From positions 1 to 5,257 of the forward strand of contig JAGACP010000113.1 of NCBI GenBank assembly GCA_017614055.1: a stretch of 5,257 nucleotides of DNA. The letters run 5' to 3'. The stretch comes from Erysipelotrichaceae bacterium (GTDB lineage Bacteria; Bacillota_I; Bacilli_A; Erysipelotrichales; Erysipelotrichaceae). How positions within the stretch are numbered: position 1 is the first letter of the stretch; the number at the start of each line of letters is the position of its first letter. The notes under the pieces were generated by a model. The model ran no database searches. It worked only from the letters and a program-made list of their open reading frames with translations, and was not told where the DNA came from. This document shows, one piece after another, positions 1 to 4,503 of the stretch. A program made the position numbers and the translations under genes.

Positions 1-375
1 AGGAAGGAAGCGCAGGTCGAACTGTCTCTGACCGATGCCAGGACGCTGGGCGTCGAGGCTTTGATCAGGGAATCTGGAGACACCGAGGGAACCAACGGCA
101 TCAAGCTGATCGGTCCTGAAGGCGAGCTTGATCTGGAAAAAGGCGTCATCGCCGCCAAGAGACATGTCCACATGACACCTGAAGATGCGAAGAACTACGG
201 CGTGGAGAACGGCGAGATCGTAAGCGTCAAGGTAGATACCGAAGGAAGGAGCCTGATATTCGGCGATACGGTAGTGAGAGTGAGGGAAGACTTTGCTCTG
301 GCGATGCATATCGATACCGATGAAGGCAACGCCGCCGGCATCAAGGGAAGCGCAATGGGTGAAATAGTGAAGTAA
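1..375 (+). CDS. pduL: Phosphate propanoyltransferase / phosphotransacylase PduL, C-terminal part (5' end outside window)
   Basis: The reading frame is open from the first base to TAA at 373-375, giving 124 residues, about the last 60% of a PduL of roughly 210 residues. PduL enzymes interconvert acyl-CoA and acyl-phosphate (propionyl or acetyl), either in 1,2-propanediol-type microcompartments or as the housekeeping phosphotransacetylase of some acetogens and clostridia. Visible family features are the stretch around LTDAR, then IRESGD and GIKLIGPEG, the second-domain motif AKRHVHMTPEDA (visible residues 52-63), and MHIDTDEGNAAG near the C-terminus (102-113). His55, His57 and His103 fit the conserved metal-binding histidines of the family. 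The first beta-barrel domain and any N-terminal encapsulation peptide lie outside the window, so a microcompartment role cannot be judged, and no shell protein gene is visible. An apparent TTG start at 61 is internal: the family similarity continues upstream of it. Confidence 0.9.
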   Translation, partial: RKEAQVELSLTDARTLGVEALIRESGDTEGTNGIKLIGPEGELDLEKGVIAAKRHVHMTPEDAKNYGVENGEIVSVKVDTEGRSLIFGDTVVRVREDFALAMHIDTDEGNAAGIKGSAMGEIVK

Positions 376-390
376 TTCACTATTTTTCTT
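362..390 (+). terminator. Perfect 10-bp hairpin with GNRA-type loop over the pduL stop codon; possible weak terminator or attenuator
   Basis: AAATAGTGAA (362-371) pairs perfectly with TTCACTATTT (376-385). The loop is GTAA, a GNRA-type tetraloop, and includes the last bases of the pduL stop codon. The 3' arm runs into a T-rich tail (383-390, TTTTTCTT). This looks like an intrinsic terminator, but the stem is AT-rich with only three G-C pairs, and the next gene's GGAGGT follows at once. It may therefore only partly terminate, or mainly protect the pduL mRNA 3' end. The inverted repeat is seen directly; its function is inferred. Confidence 0.5.
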
Positions 391-401
391 GGAGGTAACT
401 T

Positions 402-791
402 ATGAGCAGACTGATATACATGTTCATCAGTTTCATTTCGAAACTGCACTACAAGATACTTAGTCTCAATTATTCCTCGGGTATGGCGCTTACCGACAAG
501 CAGCTGCATTTCCTGGTCATAGGAGCGCTGGGATTTGCGATGGTGTTCATCATCCAGCCGATATTCAGATGGCTTGCGAAGCACAACTTCGAGCTGTTCG
601 TGACGTTCATATACGTATTCACGGTCATCGTGGTCATATCGTTCGCCATCGAACTGGGGCAGGCCTGGTCGGGGACGGGTGACATGGATCTCTACGACAT
701 AGCCGCGGGCATGCTGGGATTTCTGGTGTTTTTCTGCGTCTATCTGATACTTTACATAATCTACAGGGGACTTACATCTAAAAAGGCATAG
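402..791 (+). CDS. Small VanZ-like integral membrane protein
   Basis: This encodes a 129-residue protein. The ATG at 402 has a strong Shine-Dalgarno GGAGGT (391-396) five bases upstream, which decides this start over the in-frame ATG at 483. Three hydrophobic segments are visible, at about residues 34-55, 65-85 and 97-122, with a further short hydrophobic N-terminal stretch. The spacing of DKQLHF (32-37), the ELGQ in the second segment (84-87) and GTGDMDLYDIAAGMLGF (91-107) resembles the D-K-x-x-H, E-x-x-Q and D-x-x-D pattern of VanZ-like proteins. The best-known member confers low-level teicoplanin resistance in enterococci, but most members have no assigned role, and none is claimed here. 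It lies 26 bases after pduL and 45 bases before pfp, with no clear functional link to either. Family placement rests on the motif pattern alone. Confidence 0.7.
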   Translation: MSRLIYMFISFISKLHYKILSLNYSSGMALTDKQLHFLVIGALGFAMVFIIQPIFRWLAKHNFELFVTFIYVFTVIVVISFAIELGQAWSGTGDMDLYDIAAGMLGFLVFFCVYLILYIIYRGLTSKKA

Positions 792-796
792 ATTAA

Positions 797-807
797 TGTG
801 CTAAAAT
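797..807 (+). promoter_or_regulatory. Possible extended -10 promoter for pfp (TGTG-n-TAAAAT)
   Basis: Just after the VanZ-like gene stops, TGTGCTAAAAT gives a TGTG element one base before a TAAAAT hexamer (802-807). This is the extended -10 form common in Gram-positive sigma-A promoters. No good -35 hexamer lies at 16-18 bp, so it would depend on the extended element. The predicted start near 814 would leave a leader of about 23 bases carrying the pfp ribosome-binding site. The same 12-base pattern occurs again after livK. Confidence 0.4.
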
Positions 808-836
808 GATAGTGCTTAACAAAGGAGAGAATTATT

Positions 837-2042
837 ATGAGTAATTGCTTAGTAGCTCAGTCAGGCGGACCTACGGCTGTCATCAATGCGACCGTTGCCG
901 GCGTGGTGAAAGCCAATCAGATGAATCCGTACTATGACAAGGTATACGGAGGACTCAACGGCATCGAAGGCATCCTTCAGGAGAGATTCGTCGATCTGAC
1001 GGACATGTCCGATCTGGAAAACACCATCCTCAGACAGACGCCGTCGAGCGCTCTGGGTTCATGCCGCTATAAACTGAAGAGGGACAACGTAGCCGATTTC
1101 GAGAAACTGTTCGCCGTTCTGGAGAAATACGACATCGAAACGATGTTCTATACGGGCGGAAACGACTCCATGGATACCGTCGCTGCACTCAGCCAGTATG
1201 CCAGGGAGCACAATATCGAAGGCCACCGTTTCGTTGGCTGTCCGAAGACTGTCGACAACGACCTGATGCATACGGACCACACTCCGGGCTTCGCATCTGC
1301 TGCCAAATTCATCTCGACCACCGCTCTGCACACCTGGCTGGATGTCAACGTATACACCAGACAGGAAGTGTTCATCCTCGAAACGATGGGCAGGGATGCC
1401 GGATGGCTGGCTGCCAGCGCATGTCTGTCGGGAATAGTCGATGTCCTCGTGCTTCCGGAAGTGGCTTTTGAAAAGGAAGTATTCCTTGCGGAAGTCAAGA
1501 GATGCATCGAAGAGAAGAACAAGTGCTATGTCGTCGTATCCGAGGGCTGCAAGTATGCCGATGGAACATATGTGGCTGCCGGCGAAGCAAAGAACGACGG
1601 TTTCGGTCATGCGATACTGGGCGGAGCAGGCAATGCCATCAAGAACATCATCCTGGAATCAGGAACGGCTGAAAGATGCAAGGTACAGGATCTTTCCACC
1701 GCACAGAGATGCTTCGCTACGGGCCAGTCGCTCGTCGATGTGACCGAGTCGTTCGAACTGGGCATGTCAGCGCACATGCATTCAACAGACGGCAAATTCA
1801 CCGGCAAGATGGTCGGTCTCAAGCGCAAGGATCAGGCTGAATACGATGTCGATTTCATCACCATCGATTCCGATAAGGTCGCAAACTTCGTCAAGTCATT
1901 CCCGTCAGAATGGATACTGCCTAACTACCGCGGAATCAGCGAAGAGGCTTACGACTATCTGAAACCGCTGATCGCCGGTTCACCGGTCGTCCTGTACGAG
2001 GACGGCATACCGGCCTACGTAAAGCCTTACTACATGAGATAA
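837..2042 (+). CDS. pfp: Pyrophosphate-dependent 6-phosphofructokinase (diphosphate--fructose-6-phosphate 1-phosphotransferase)
   Basis: This encodes a complete 401-residue protein, with AAAGGAGA (821-828) eight bases before the ATG. It belongs to the PfkA/PFP superfamily and would phosphorylate fructose 6-phosphate to fructose 1,6-bisphosphate using PPi, a reversible cytoplasmic step of glycolysis and gluconeogenesis. Visible motifs are the N-terminal SGGPTAVIN (9-17), TGGNDSMDT (106-114), CPKTVDNDL (135-143) with the catalytic Asp region, ETMGRDAGW (182-190), SEG (235-237) and STAQR (287-291). Two positions that separate donor types point to PPi: Asp where ATP enzymes have Gly in GGDGS, and Lys in PKTVDND where ATP enzymes have Gly. 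The first acidic residue of GGDGS is Asn here (GGNDS), which I believe also occurs in other clostridial-type PFPs. The length suits a short homomeric PFP. It appears to be a separate transcription unit, with a possible promoter in front and an intrinsic terminator behind. Confidence 0.93.
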   Translation: MSNCLVAQSGGPTAVINATVAGVVKANQMNPYYDKVYGGLNGIEGILQERFVDLTDMSDLENTILRQTPSSALGSCRYKLKRDNVADFEKLFAVLEKYDIETMFYTGGNDSMDTVAALSQYAREHNIEGHRFVGCPKTVDNDLMHTDHTPGFASAAKFISTTALHTWLDVNVYTRQEVFILETMGRDAGWLAASACLSGIVDVLVLPEVAFEKEVFLAEVKRCIEEKNKCYVVVSEGCKYADGTYVAAGEAKNDGFGHAILGGAGNAIKNIILESGTAERCKVQDLSTAQRCFATGQSLVDVTESFELGMSAHMHSTDGKFTGKMVGLKRKDQAEYDVDFITIDSDKVANFVKSFPSEWILPNYRGISEEAYDYLKPLIAGSPVVLYEDGIPAYVKPYYMR

Positions 2043-2048
2043 AGACAG

Positions 2049-2074
2049 AAAGGAGTCGGATGACTCCTTTTTTT
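2049..2074 (+). terminator. Intrinsic terminator of pfp
   Basis: AAAGGAGTC (2049-2057) pairs perfectly with GACTCCTTT (2062-2070) around a four-base GGAT loop. The T run continues to 2074, giving seven T in a row. It lies seven bases after the pfp stop codon. Stem, loop and U-tract fit a Rho-independent terminator well, and it insulates pfp from the liv leader. Confidence 0.92.
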
Positions 2075-2094
2075 ATGCAGATATCATTATTGTA

Positions 2095-2108
2095 TGAAAA
2101 TATTTTCA
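2095..2108 (+). promoter_or_regulatory. 14-bp perfect palindrome upstream of the liv promoter; possible operator
   Basis: TGAAAA-TA-TTTTCA is a perfect palindrome centred about 50 bp upstream of the -35 hexamer, in a very AT-rich stretch (about 2075-2147) that could also act as an UP element. The half-sites have the opposite order to a CodY box (TTTTC...GAAAA), so CodY is not supported. AT-rich DNA produces such palindromes easily, so binding by a regulator is only a suggestion. Confidence 0.25.
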
Positions 2109-2147
2109 ATGATTGTAAGAAAATATGAAAAAATGACTGAAAACATA

Positions 2148-2176
2148 TTGACATAAAGTGAAATAGGGCTTACACT
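2148..2176 (+). promoter_or_regulatory. Sigma-A-like promoter of the liv operon leader
   Basis: A perfect -35 hexamer TTGACA (2148-2153) is followed by exactly 17 bp and TACACT (2171-2176), which matches four of six bases of the -10 consensus. An A-rich region lies directly upstream. Counting from the -10 puts the transcription start at A2183, which is the A of the leader-peptide ATG. The untranslated or leader region up to livK would then be about 228 bases. Confidence 0.75.
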
Positions 2177-2182
2177 AGTACC

Positions 2183-2284
2183 ATGCAGAGTACTTTAGAT
2201 AACTTTGTTGAGAAAGTGATAATTATTATCGATATCATTATCATCGATGTCCTGGGCGGCATCCTTATCATGTGCAACGAATAG
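2183..2284 (+). CDS. Candidate Ile/Val/Leu-rich leader peptide of the liv attenuator (33 aa)
   Basis: A short ORF runs from ATG 2183 to TAG 2282-2284. It contains 10 Ile, 3 Val and 3 Leu among 33 residues, concentrated in VIIIIDIIIIDVLGGILI (residues 12-29). Eight Ile codons (one ATA, three ATT, four ATC) lie between 2219 and 2245, interrupted by a single Asp codon. This resembles the ilv-type leader peptides of other bacteria (IlvL and the ilvBN leader), whose amino acids match the pathway they control. Here the downstream genes encode a branched-chain amino acid importer. No Shine-Dalgarno sequence precedes the ATG, and the predicted transcription start coincides with it, so translation would be leaderless. 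An in-frame stop at 2159-2161 with no start after it excludes a longer version. The ORF ends exactly where the antiterminator strand begins. A short functional membrane peptide is a less likely alternative. Confidence 0.72.
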   Translation: MQSTLDNFVEKVIIIIDIIIIDVLGGILIMCNE

Positions 2285-2297
2285 ATATCTGATAATA
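2224..2297 (+). promoter_or_regulatory. Attenuator pre-emptor stem (segments 1:2)
   Basis: TATTATCGATATC (2224-2236), which is the Ile-codon run of the leader peptide, pairs with GATATC-T-GATAATA (2284-2297) as 13 base pairs with one bulged T (2290). A second register is also possible: ATTATCA (2237-2243) with TGATAAT (2290-2296). The loop holds a further small hairpin, GATGTC (2246-2251) with GGCATC (2258-2263), which might act as a pause site. When this stem forms, segment 2 cannot build the antiterminator, so the terminator is favoured. A ribosome stalled on the Ile codons would cover segment 1. Pairing is seen in the sequence; the role is inferred from classical attenuators. Confidence 0.6.
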
Positions 2298-2342
2298 TAG
2301 GTCGAAGAAAGGAAACACAAGATGGGCTGATGTTATCGGATA
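2286..2342 (+). promoter_or_regulatory. Antiterminator stem of the liv attenuator (segments 2:3)
   Basis: TATCTGATAATAT (2286-2298) pairs without a break with ATGTTATCGGATA (2330-2342): 13 base pairs, 11 Watson-Crick and two G-U. The 3' strand is the interior of the terminator hairpin. If both helices formed together, five bases (2343-2347) would have to span a 13-bp helix, so the two structures should exclude each other. Segment 2 begins two bases after the leader-peptide stop codon. A ribosome at that stop codon would therefore mask it, and a ribosome held upstream would leave it free. Confidence 0.62.
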
Positions 2343-2364
2343 ACGGGAGCTCATCTTTTATTTT
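2319..2364 (+). terminator. Intrinsic terminator in the livK leader (attenuator segments 3:4)
   Basis: AAGATGGGCT (2319-2328) pairs with AGCTCATCTT (2348-2357), ten base pairs with one G-U. Within it, GTTAT (2332-2336) pairs with ATAAC (2340-2344) across a small internal loop. The 3' arm runs into CTTTTATTTT (2355-2364), a U-rich tail. It lies between the promoter and livK with no complete gene in between other than the leader ORF, so its natural reading is a regulated early terminator. Read-through would continue to the livK ribosome-binding site at 2397. Confidence 0.8.
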
Positions 2365-2410
2365 GGTAGATACAGGAGACTGTTCTATATACATTGAAAG
2401 GAAAACTGTT

Positions 2411-3559
2411 ATGAAAAAGATTGTTACGATTCTGCTTGCGCTGCTGTGCGTATTCGCGATGACTGCCTGCAACGGCGGCTCATCTGACAACGGCGGAGGA
2501 TCCGAGGGTTCGGATACCGCTGCGATCAAGATCGGCGGTTCAGGACCTCTTACGGGTGCTGCTGCCCAGTATGGCATTGCCGTCAAGACAGGTGCCGAGA
2601 TCGCTGTCGAAGAGATCAACGCTCTGGGCGGACTCCAGCTTGAACTGAAAGTCCTCGACGACGAGCACGACGGCGAAAAGGCTGTCAACTGCTATGCGCA
2701 GCTTGTCGACTGGGGCATGCAGGCTTCCATGCTGTGTGTCACTACCGGACCTAGCCTTGCTGTTGCCGGTCAGTATCAGGAAGACGGTTATTTCGCAATG
2801 ACACCTTCCGGATCTGCACAGGATATCATCGACACAGGCGACGGTATCTTCCGTATGTGCTTCGCTGACCCTGAGCAGGGCGTTGCCGCTGCCGACTACA
2901 TCGCCGAGCATGCTCTCGGAACGAAGGTAGCCGTATATGTGAAGACCGATGATGCATATTCATCAGGCGTTGCCGAGACTTTCATGGCCGAAGCTTCCGT
3001 TAAGGGTCTTGAAGTTGTAAACGAGTACGGATTCACTTCCGACAACGCTACCGATTTCCCGGTAGTCGAGGATGCTGAAGTGGTATTCCTGCCTCTGTAC
3101 TACGAGGATGACACCAGGATCATCAAAGCGTTCCAGGATGCAGGTCTGACTCCGGTATTCTTCGGTGTCGACGGTTTCGACGGTGCTCTGGAGCAGGAAG
3201 GCGTAGATCCTGCGATGTTCGAAGGCGTTTACTATCTGACTCCGTTCGCATATTCAGCAGCTGACGATGCGACAAAGTCTTTCACAGCCAAATTCAACGA
3301 AAAGGTCGGAAACAATCCTAACCAGTTCGCTGCCGACGGATATGACGTGATCTGGGCTATCTACAACGCTCTTGTTGCAGGTGGCGCTACTGCCGACATG
3401 TCTGCCGAGGAAGTCGGTGTTCTCCTGAAGGAGCAGTTCAAGACTCTGACTTACTCCGGACTGACCGGCGAAAACATGACCTGGGATGCTTCAGGCGCTG
3501 TCGTAAAGGCTCCTCTGGTATTCAGGATCGAAGGCGGTGCATTGGTAGCTGCCAACTAG
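2411..3559 (+). CDS. livK: Branched-chain amino acid ABC transporter substrate-binding lipoprotein LivK
   Basis: This encodes a 382-residue protein. The ATG at 2411 is chosen because GAAAGGA (2396-2402) lies eight bases upstream and the lipoprotein signal peptide begins there: MKK, a hydrophobic core, and lipobox MTAC with Cys20 as the lipidated residue. A possible ATG at 2330 lies inside the terminator hairpin and would put charged residues before the signal peptide. After a Gly/Ser/Asp linker (21-36) comes a periplasmic-binding-protein type I fold: IKIGGSGPLTGAAAQYG (39-55), the AVEEINALGG region (65-74), the LDDEHDGEKAV region (82-92), TPSGSAQD (131-138), DDAYSSGVAETF (180-191), VVFLPLYYEDD (224-234) and NQFAADGYDVIWAIYNAL (304-321). 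It would capture extracellular Leu/Ile/Val, or possibly another amino acid or amide, for LivHM. The segment between TDF (214-216) and VVFLP is shorter than I expect for the family. Expression appears to be controlled by the leader attenuator. Confidence 0.92.
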   Translation: MKKIVTILLALLCVFAMTACNGGSSDNGGGSEGSDTAAIKIGGSGPLTGAAAQYGIAVKTGAEIAVEEINALGGLQLELKVLDDEHDGEKAVNCYAQLVDWGMQASMLCVTTGPSLAVAGQYQEDGYFAMTPSGSAQDIIDTGDGIFRMCFADPEQGVAAADYIAEHALGTKVAVYVKTDDAYSSGVAETFMAEASVKGLEVVNEYGFTSDNATDFPVVEDAEVVFLPLYYEDDTRIIKAFQDAGLTPVFFGVDGFDGALEQEGVDPAMFEGVYYLTPFAYSAADDATKSFTAKFNEKVGNNPNQFAADGYDVIWAIYNALVAGGATADMSAEEVGVLLKEQFKTLTYSGLTGENMTWDASGAVVKAPLVFRIEGGALVAAN

Positions 3560-3561
3560 TT

Positions 3562-3572
3562 TGTGATAAAAT
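3562..3572 (+). promoter_or_regulatory. Possible extended -10 element between livK and livH
   Basis: TGTGATAAAAT has the same TGTG-n-TAAAAT form as the element before pfp and starts two bases after the livK stop codon. The best -35 match, TTGGTA (3542-3547), is 19 bp away, which is weak. A start near 3579 would fall inside the 5' arm of the intergenic hairpin, so such transcripts could not form the full hairpin. An internal livHM promoter is possible but not established. Confidence 0.3.
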
Positions 3573-3604
3573 GCAGGAAGGGCATTCATGCCTTTCCTGC
3601 ATTT
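3569..3604 (+). promoter_or_regulatory. 16-bp intergenic hairpin between livK and livH
   Basis: Bases 3569-3584 pair with 3589-3604 as 16 base pairs with one G-U pair and a TTCA loop; the core is GCAGGAAGGGCA against TGCCTTTCCTGC. The downstream bases (ATTTCTGACTG) lack a proper U-tract, so it is a poor terminator. A stable stem after a binding-protein gene commonly shields the upstream mRNA from 3' exonucleases, giving more binding protein than permease. It also buries AGGAAGGG, a Shine-Dalgarno-like sequence. Confidence 0.7.
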
Positions 3605-3608
3605 CTGA
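3588..3608 (+). CDS. Candidate six-codon mini-ORF coupled to livH
   Basis: ATG 3588 opens the frame MPFLHF and closes at TGA 3606-3608. AGGAAGGG (3575-3582) sits five bases upstream, an ideal spacing for initiation. The ORF is in the same frame as livH, and its stop lies six bases before the livH ATG. Its ribosome-binding site is in the 5' arm of the 16-bp hairpin, and its start codon begins at the last loop base. Ribosomes ending here could re-initiate on livH, which lacks its own Shine-Dalgarno sequence. The ORF is very short and may be accidental. Confidence 0.35.
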   Translation: MPFLHF

Positions 3609-3614
3609 CTGTTT

Positions 3615-4496
3615 ATGGGTATTCTTACTAATCTTATCAACGGAATCAGACTTGGTTCCATCTATGCGATCATTGCTCTTGGATATACCATGGTTTATGG
3701 CATAGCAAAGATGCTGAATTTCGCTCACGGAGATGTCATCATGATCGGTGCATACGTGGCTTTTTTTGCGTTATACCGTTACGGAATGTCATTGTTCGTG
3801 TCGGTTCTTTTGGCGGTTTTGCTATGTACAGTACTGGGCATAATCATCGAAAGACTTGCCTATAAACCATTGAGGAGCGCCACGTCGCTGGCTGTGCTGA
3901 TCACGGCCATAGGCGTCAGCTATTTCCTGCAGAATGCAGCTCTTCTGATGTGGGGTTCGACATCGAAGATGTTCCCGTCTGTTCTCAACTACGGGTTCCT
4001 CGAGCTGTTCGACGGACAGCTGAAGATCTCTTATCAGGTGCTCATAAGCATTGCCGTATGTCTGGTTATAATGGTGGCGCTGACTCTGTTCGTAAAGTAT
4101 ACGAACCTGGGCAAGGCCATGAGAGCGTGCTCTGAAGACAAGGATGCCGCCAGACTGATGGGCATCAATGTCGACAATGTCATATCCATAACGTTCGCGA
4201 TAGGTTCTGGGCTTGCCGCCATCGCTTCGGTGCTGCTGTGCGCCACATATCCGACCATAACGCCTACGATGGGTTCGATGCCGGGAATAAAGGCCTTCAC
4301 GGCTGCCGTTCTTGGCGGGATCGGTTCCATTCCGGGAGCTTTCCTTGGCGGACTGATACTCGGAGTGATCGAAACGATTACCAAAGTATATATTTCATCG
4401 GAACTGACCGACGCCATAGTCTTCGGCGTGCTTATCGTCGTATTGTTGCTCAAGCCTACGGGTCTTCTGGGAAAGGCGATGAACGAGAAGGTGTAG
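3615..4496 (+). CDS. livH: Branched-chain amino acid ABC transporter permease LivH
   Basis: This encodes a complete 293-residue inner-membrane permease, close to the family's usual length. The N-terminus INGIRLGSIYAIIALGYTMV (8-27) and NFAHGDVIMIGAYV (35-48) are typical LivH. The cytoplasmic loop that contacts the ATPases is visible as GKAMRACSEDKDAARLMGIN (166-185). The C-terminal AVLGGIGSIPGAFLGGLILG (231-250) and KPTGLLG (280-286) are also characteristic. About eight hydrophobic membrane segments can be seen. With LivM it forms the transport channel, fed by LivK and driven by LivG/LivF, which are not in the window. The ATG at 3615 fits the family N-terminus, but the bases before it (CTGACTGTTT) contain no Shine-Dalgarno sequence. 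An in-frame TGA at 3606 blocks extension. Translation may depend on coupling to the mini-ORF in the preceding hairpin. Confidence 0.94.
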   Translation: MGILTNLINGIRLGSIYAIIALGYTMVYGIAKMLNFAHGDVIMIGAYVAFFALYRYGMSLFVSVLLAVLLCTVLGIIIERLAYKPLRSATSLAVLITAIGVSYFLQNAALLMWGSTSKMFPSVLNYGFLELFDGQLKISYQVLISIAVCLVIMVALTLFVKYTNLGKAMRACSEDKDAARLMGINVDNVISITFAIGSGLAAIASVLLCATYPTITPTMGSMPGIKAFTAAVLGGIGSIPGAFLGGLILGVIETITKVYISSELTDAIVFGVLIVVLLLKPTGLLGKAMNEKV

Positions 4497-4503
4497 GTGC
4501 AGT

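Noticed and set aside
847..864. tRNA D-arm-like string (AGTAGCTCAGTCAGG)
   Set aside because: It encodes the conserved N-terminus of the phosphofructokinase. No T-arm or matching acceptor stem follows at tRNA distance.
1059..1610. 183-codon open frame on the minus strand within pfp, and other overlapping minus-strand frames
   Set aside because: They lie opposite strongly conserved coding sequence, show no recognisable family features, and have no convincing ribosome-binding sites.
2217..2231. TGATAAT-T-ATTATCG matches 14 of 15 bases of a Fur-type 7-1-7 box
   Set aside because: It lies about 35 bases downstream of the predicted transcription start, inside the Ile-codon run. Repeated ATT/ATC codons produce this pattern by themselves, and the attenuator explains the same bases better. 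No iron-related gene is nearby.
2330..2410. N-terminal extension of livK from ATG 2330 (27 extra residues)
   Set aside because: The ATG lies within the terminator hairpin, and the extension would bury the lipoprotein signal peptide. The ATG at 2411 has a well-placed Shine-Dalgarno sequence.
2183..2410. T-box riboswitch in the livK leader
   Set aside because: I found no T-box sequence of the AGGGTGGNACCGCG type and no long specifier stem. The leader is too short, and a peptide-coding Ile run is present instead.
3588..3620. Reading the mini-ORF and livH as one protein through TGA 3606 (read-through or selenocysteine)
   Set aside because: LivH homologues normally start about ten residues before the NG-x-x-LGS motif, which fits ATG 3615. 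Nothing indicates recoding, and the extra residues have no known counterpart.
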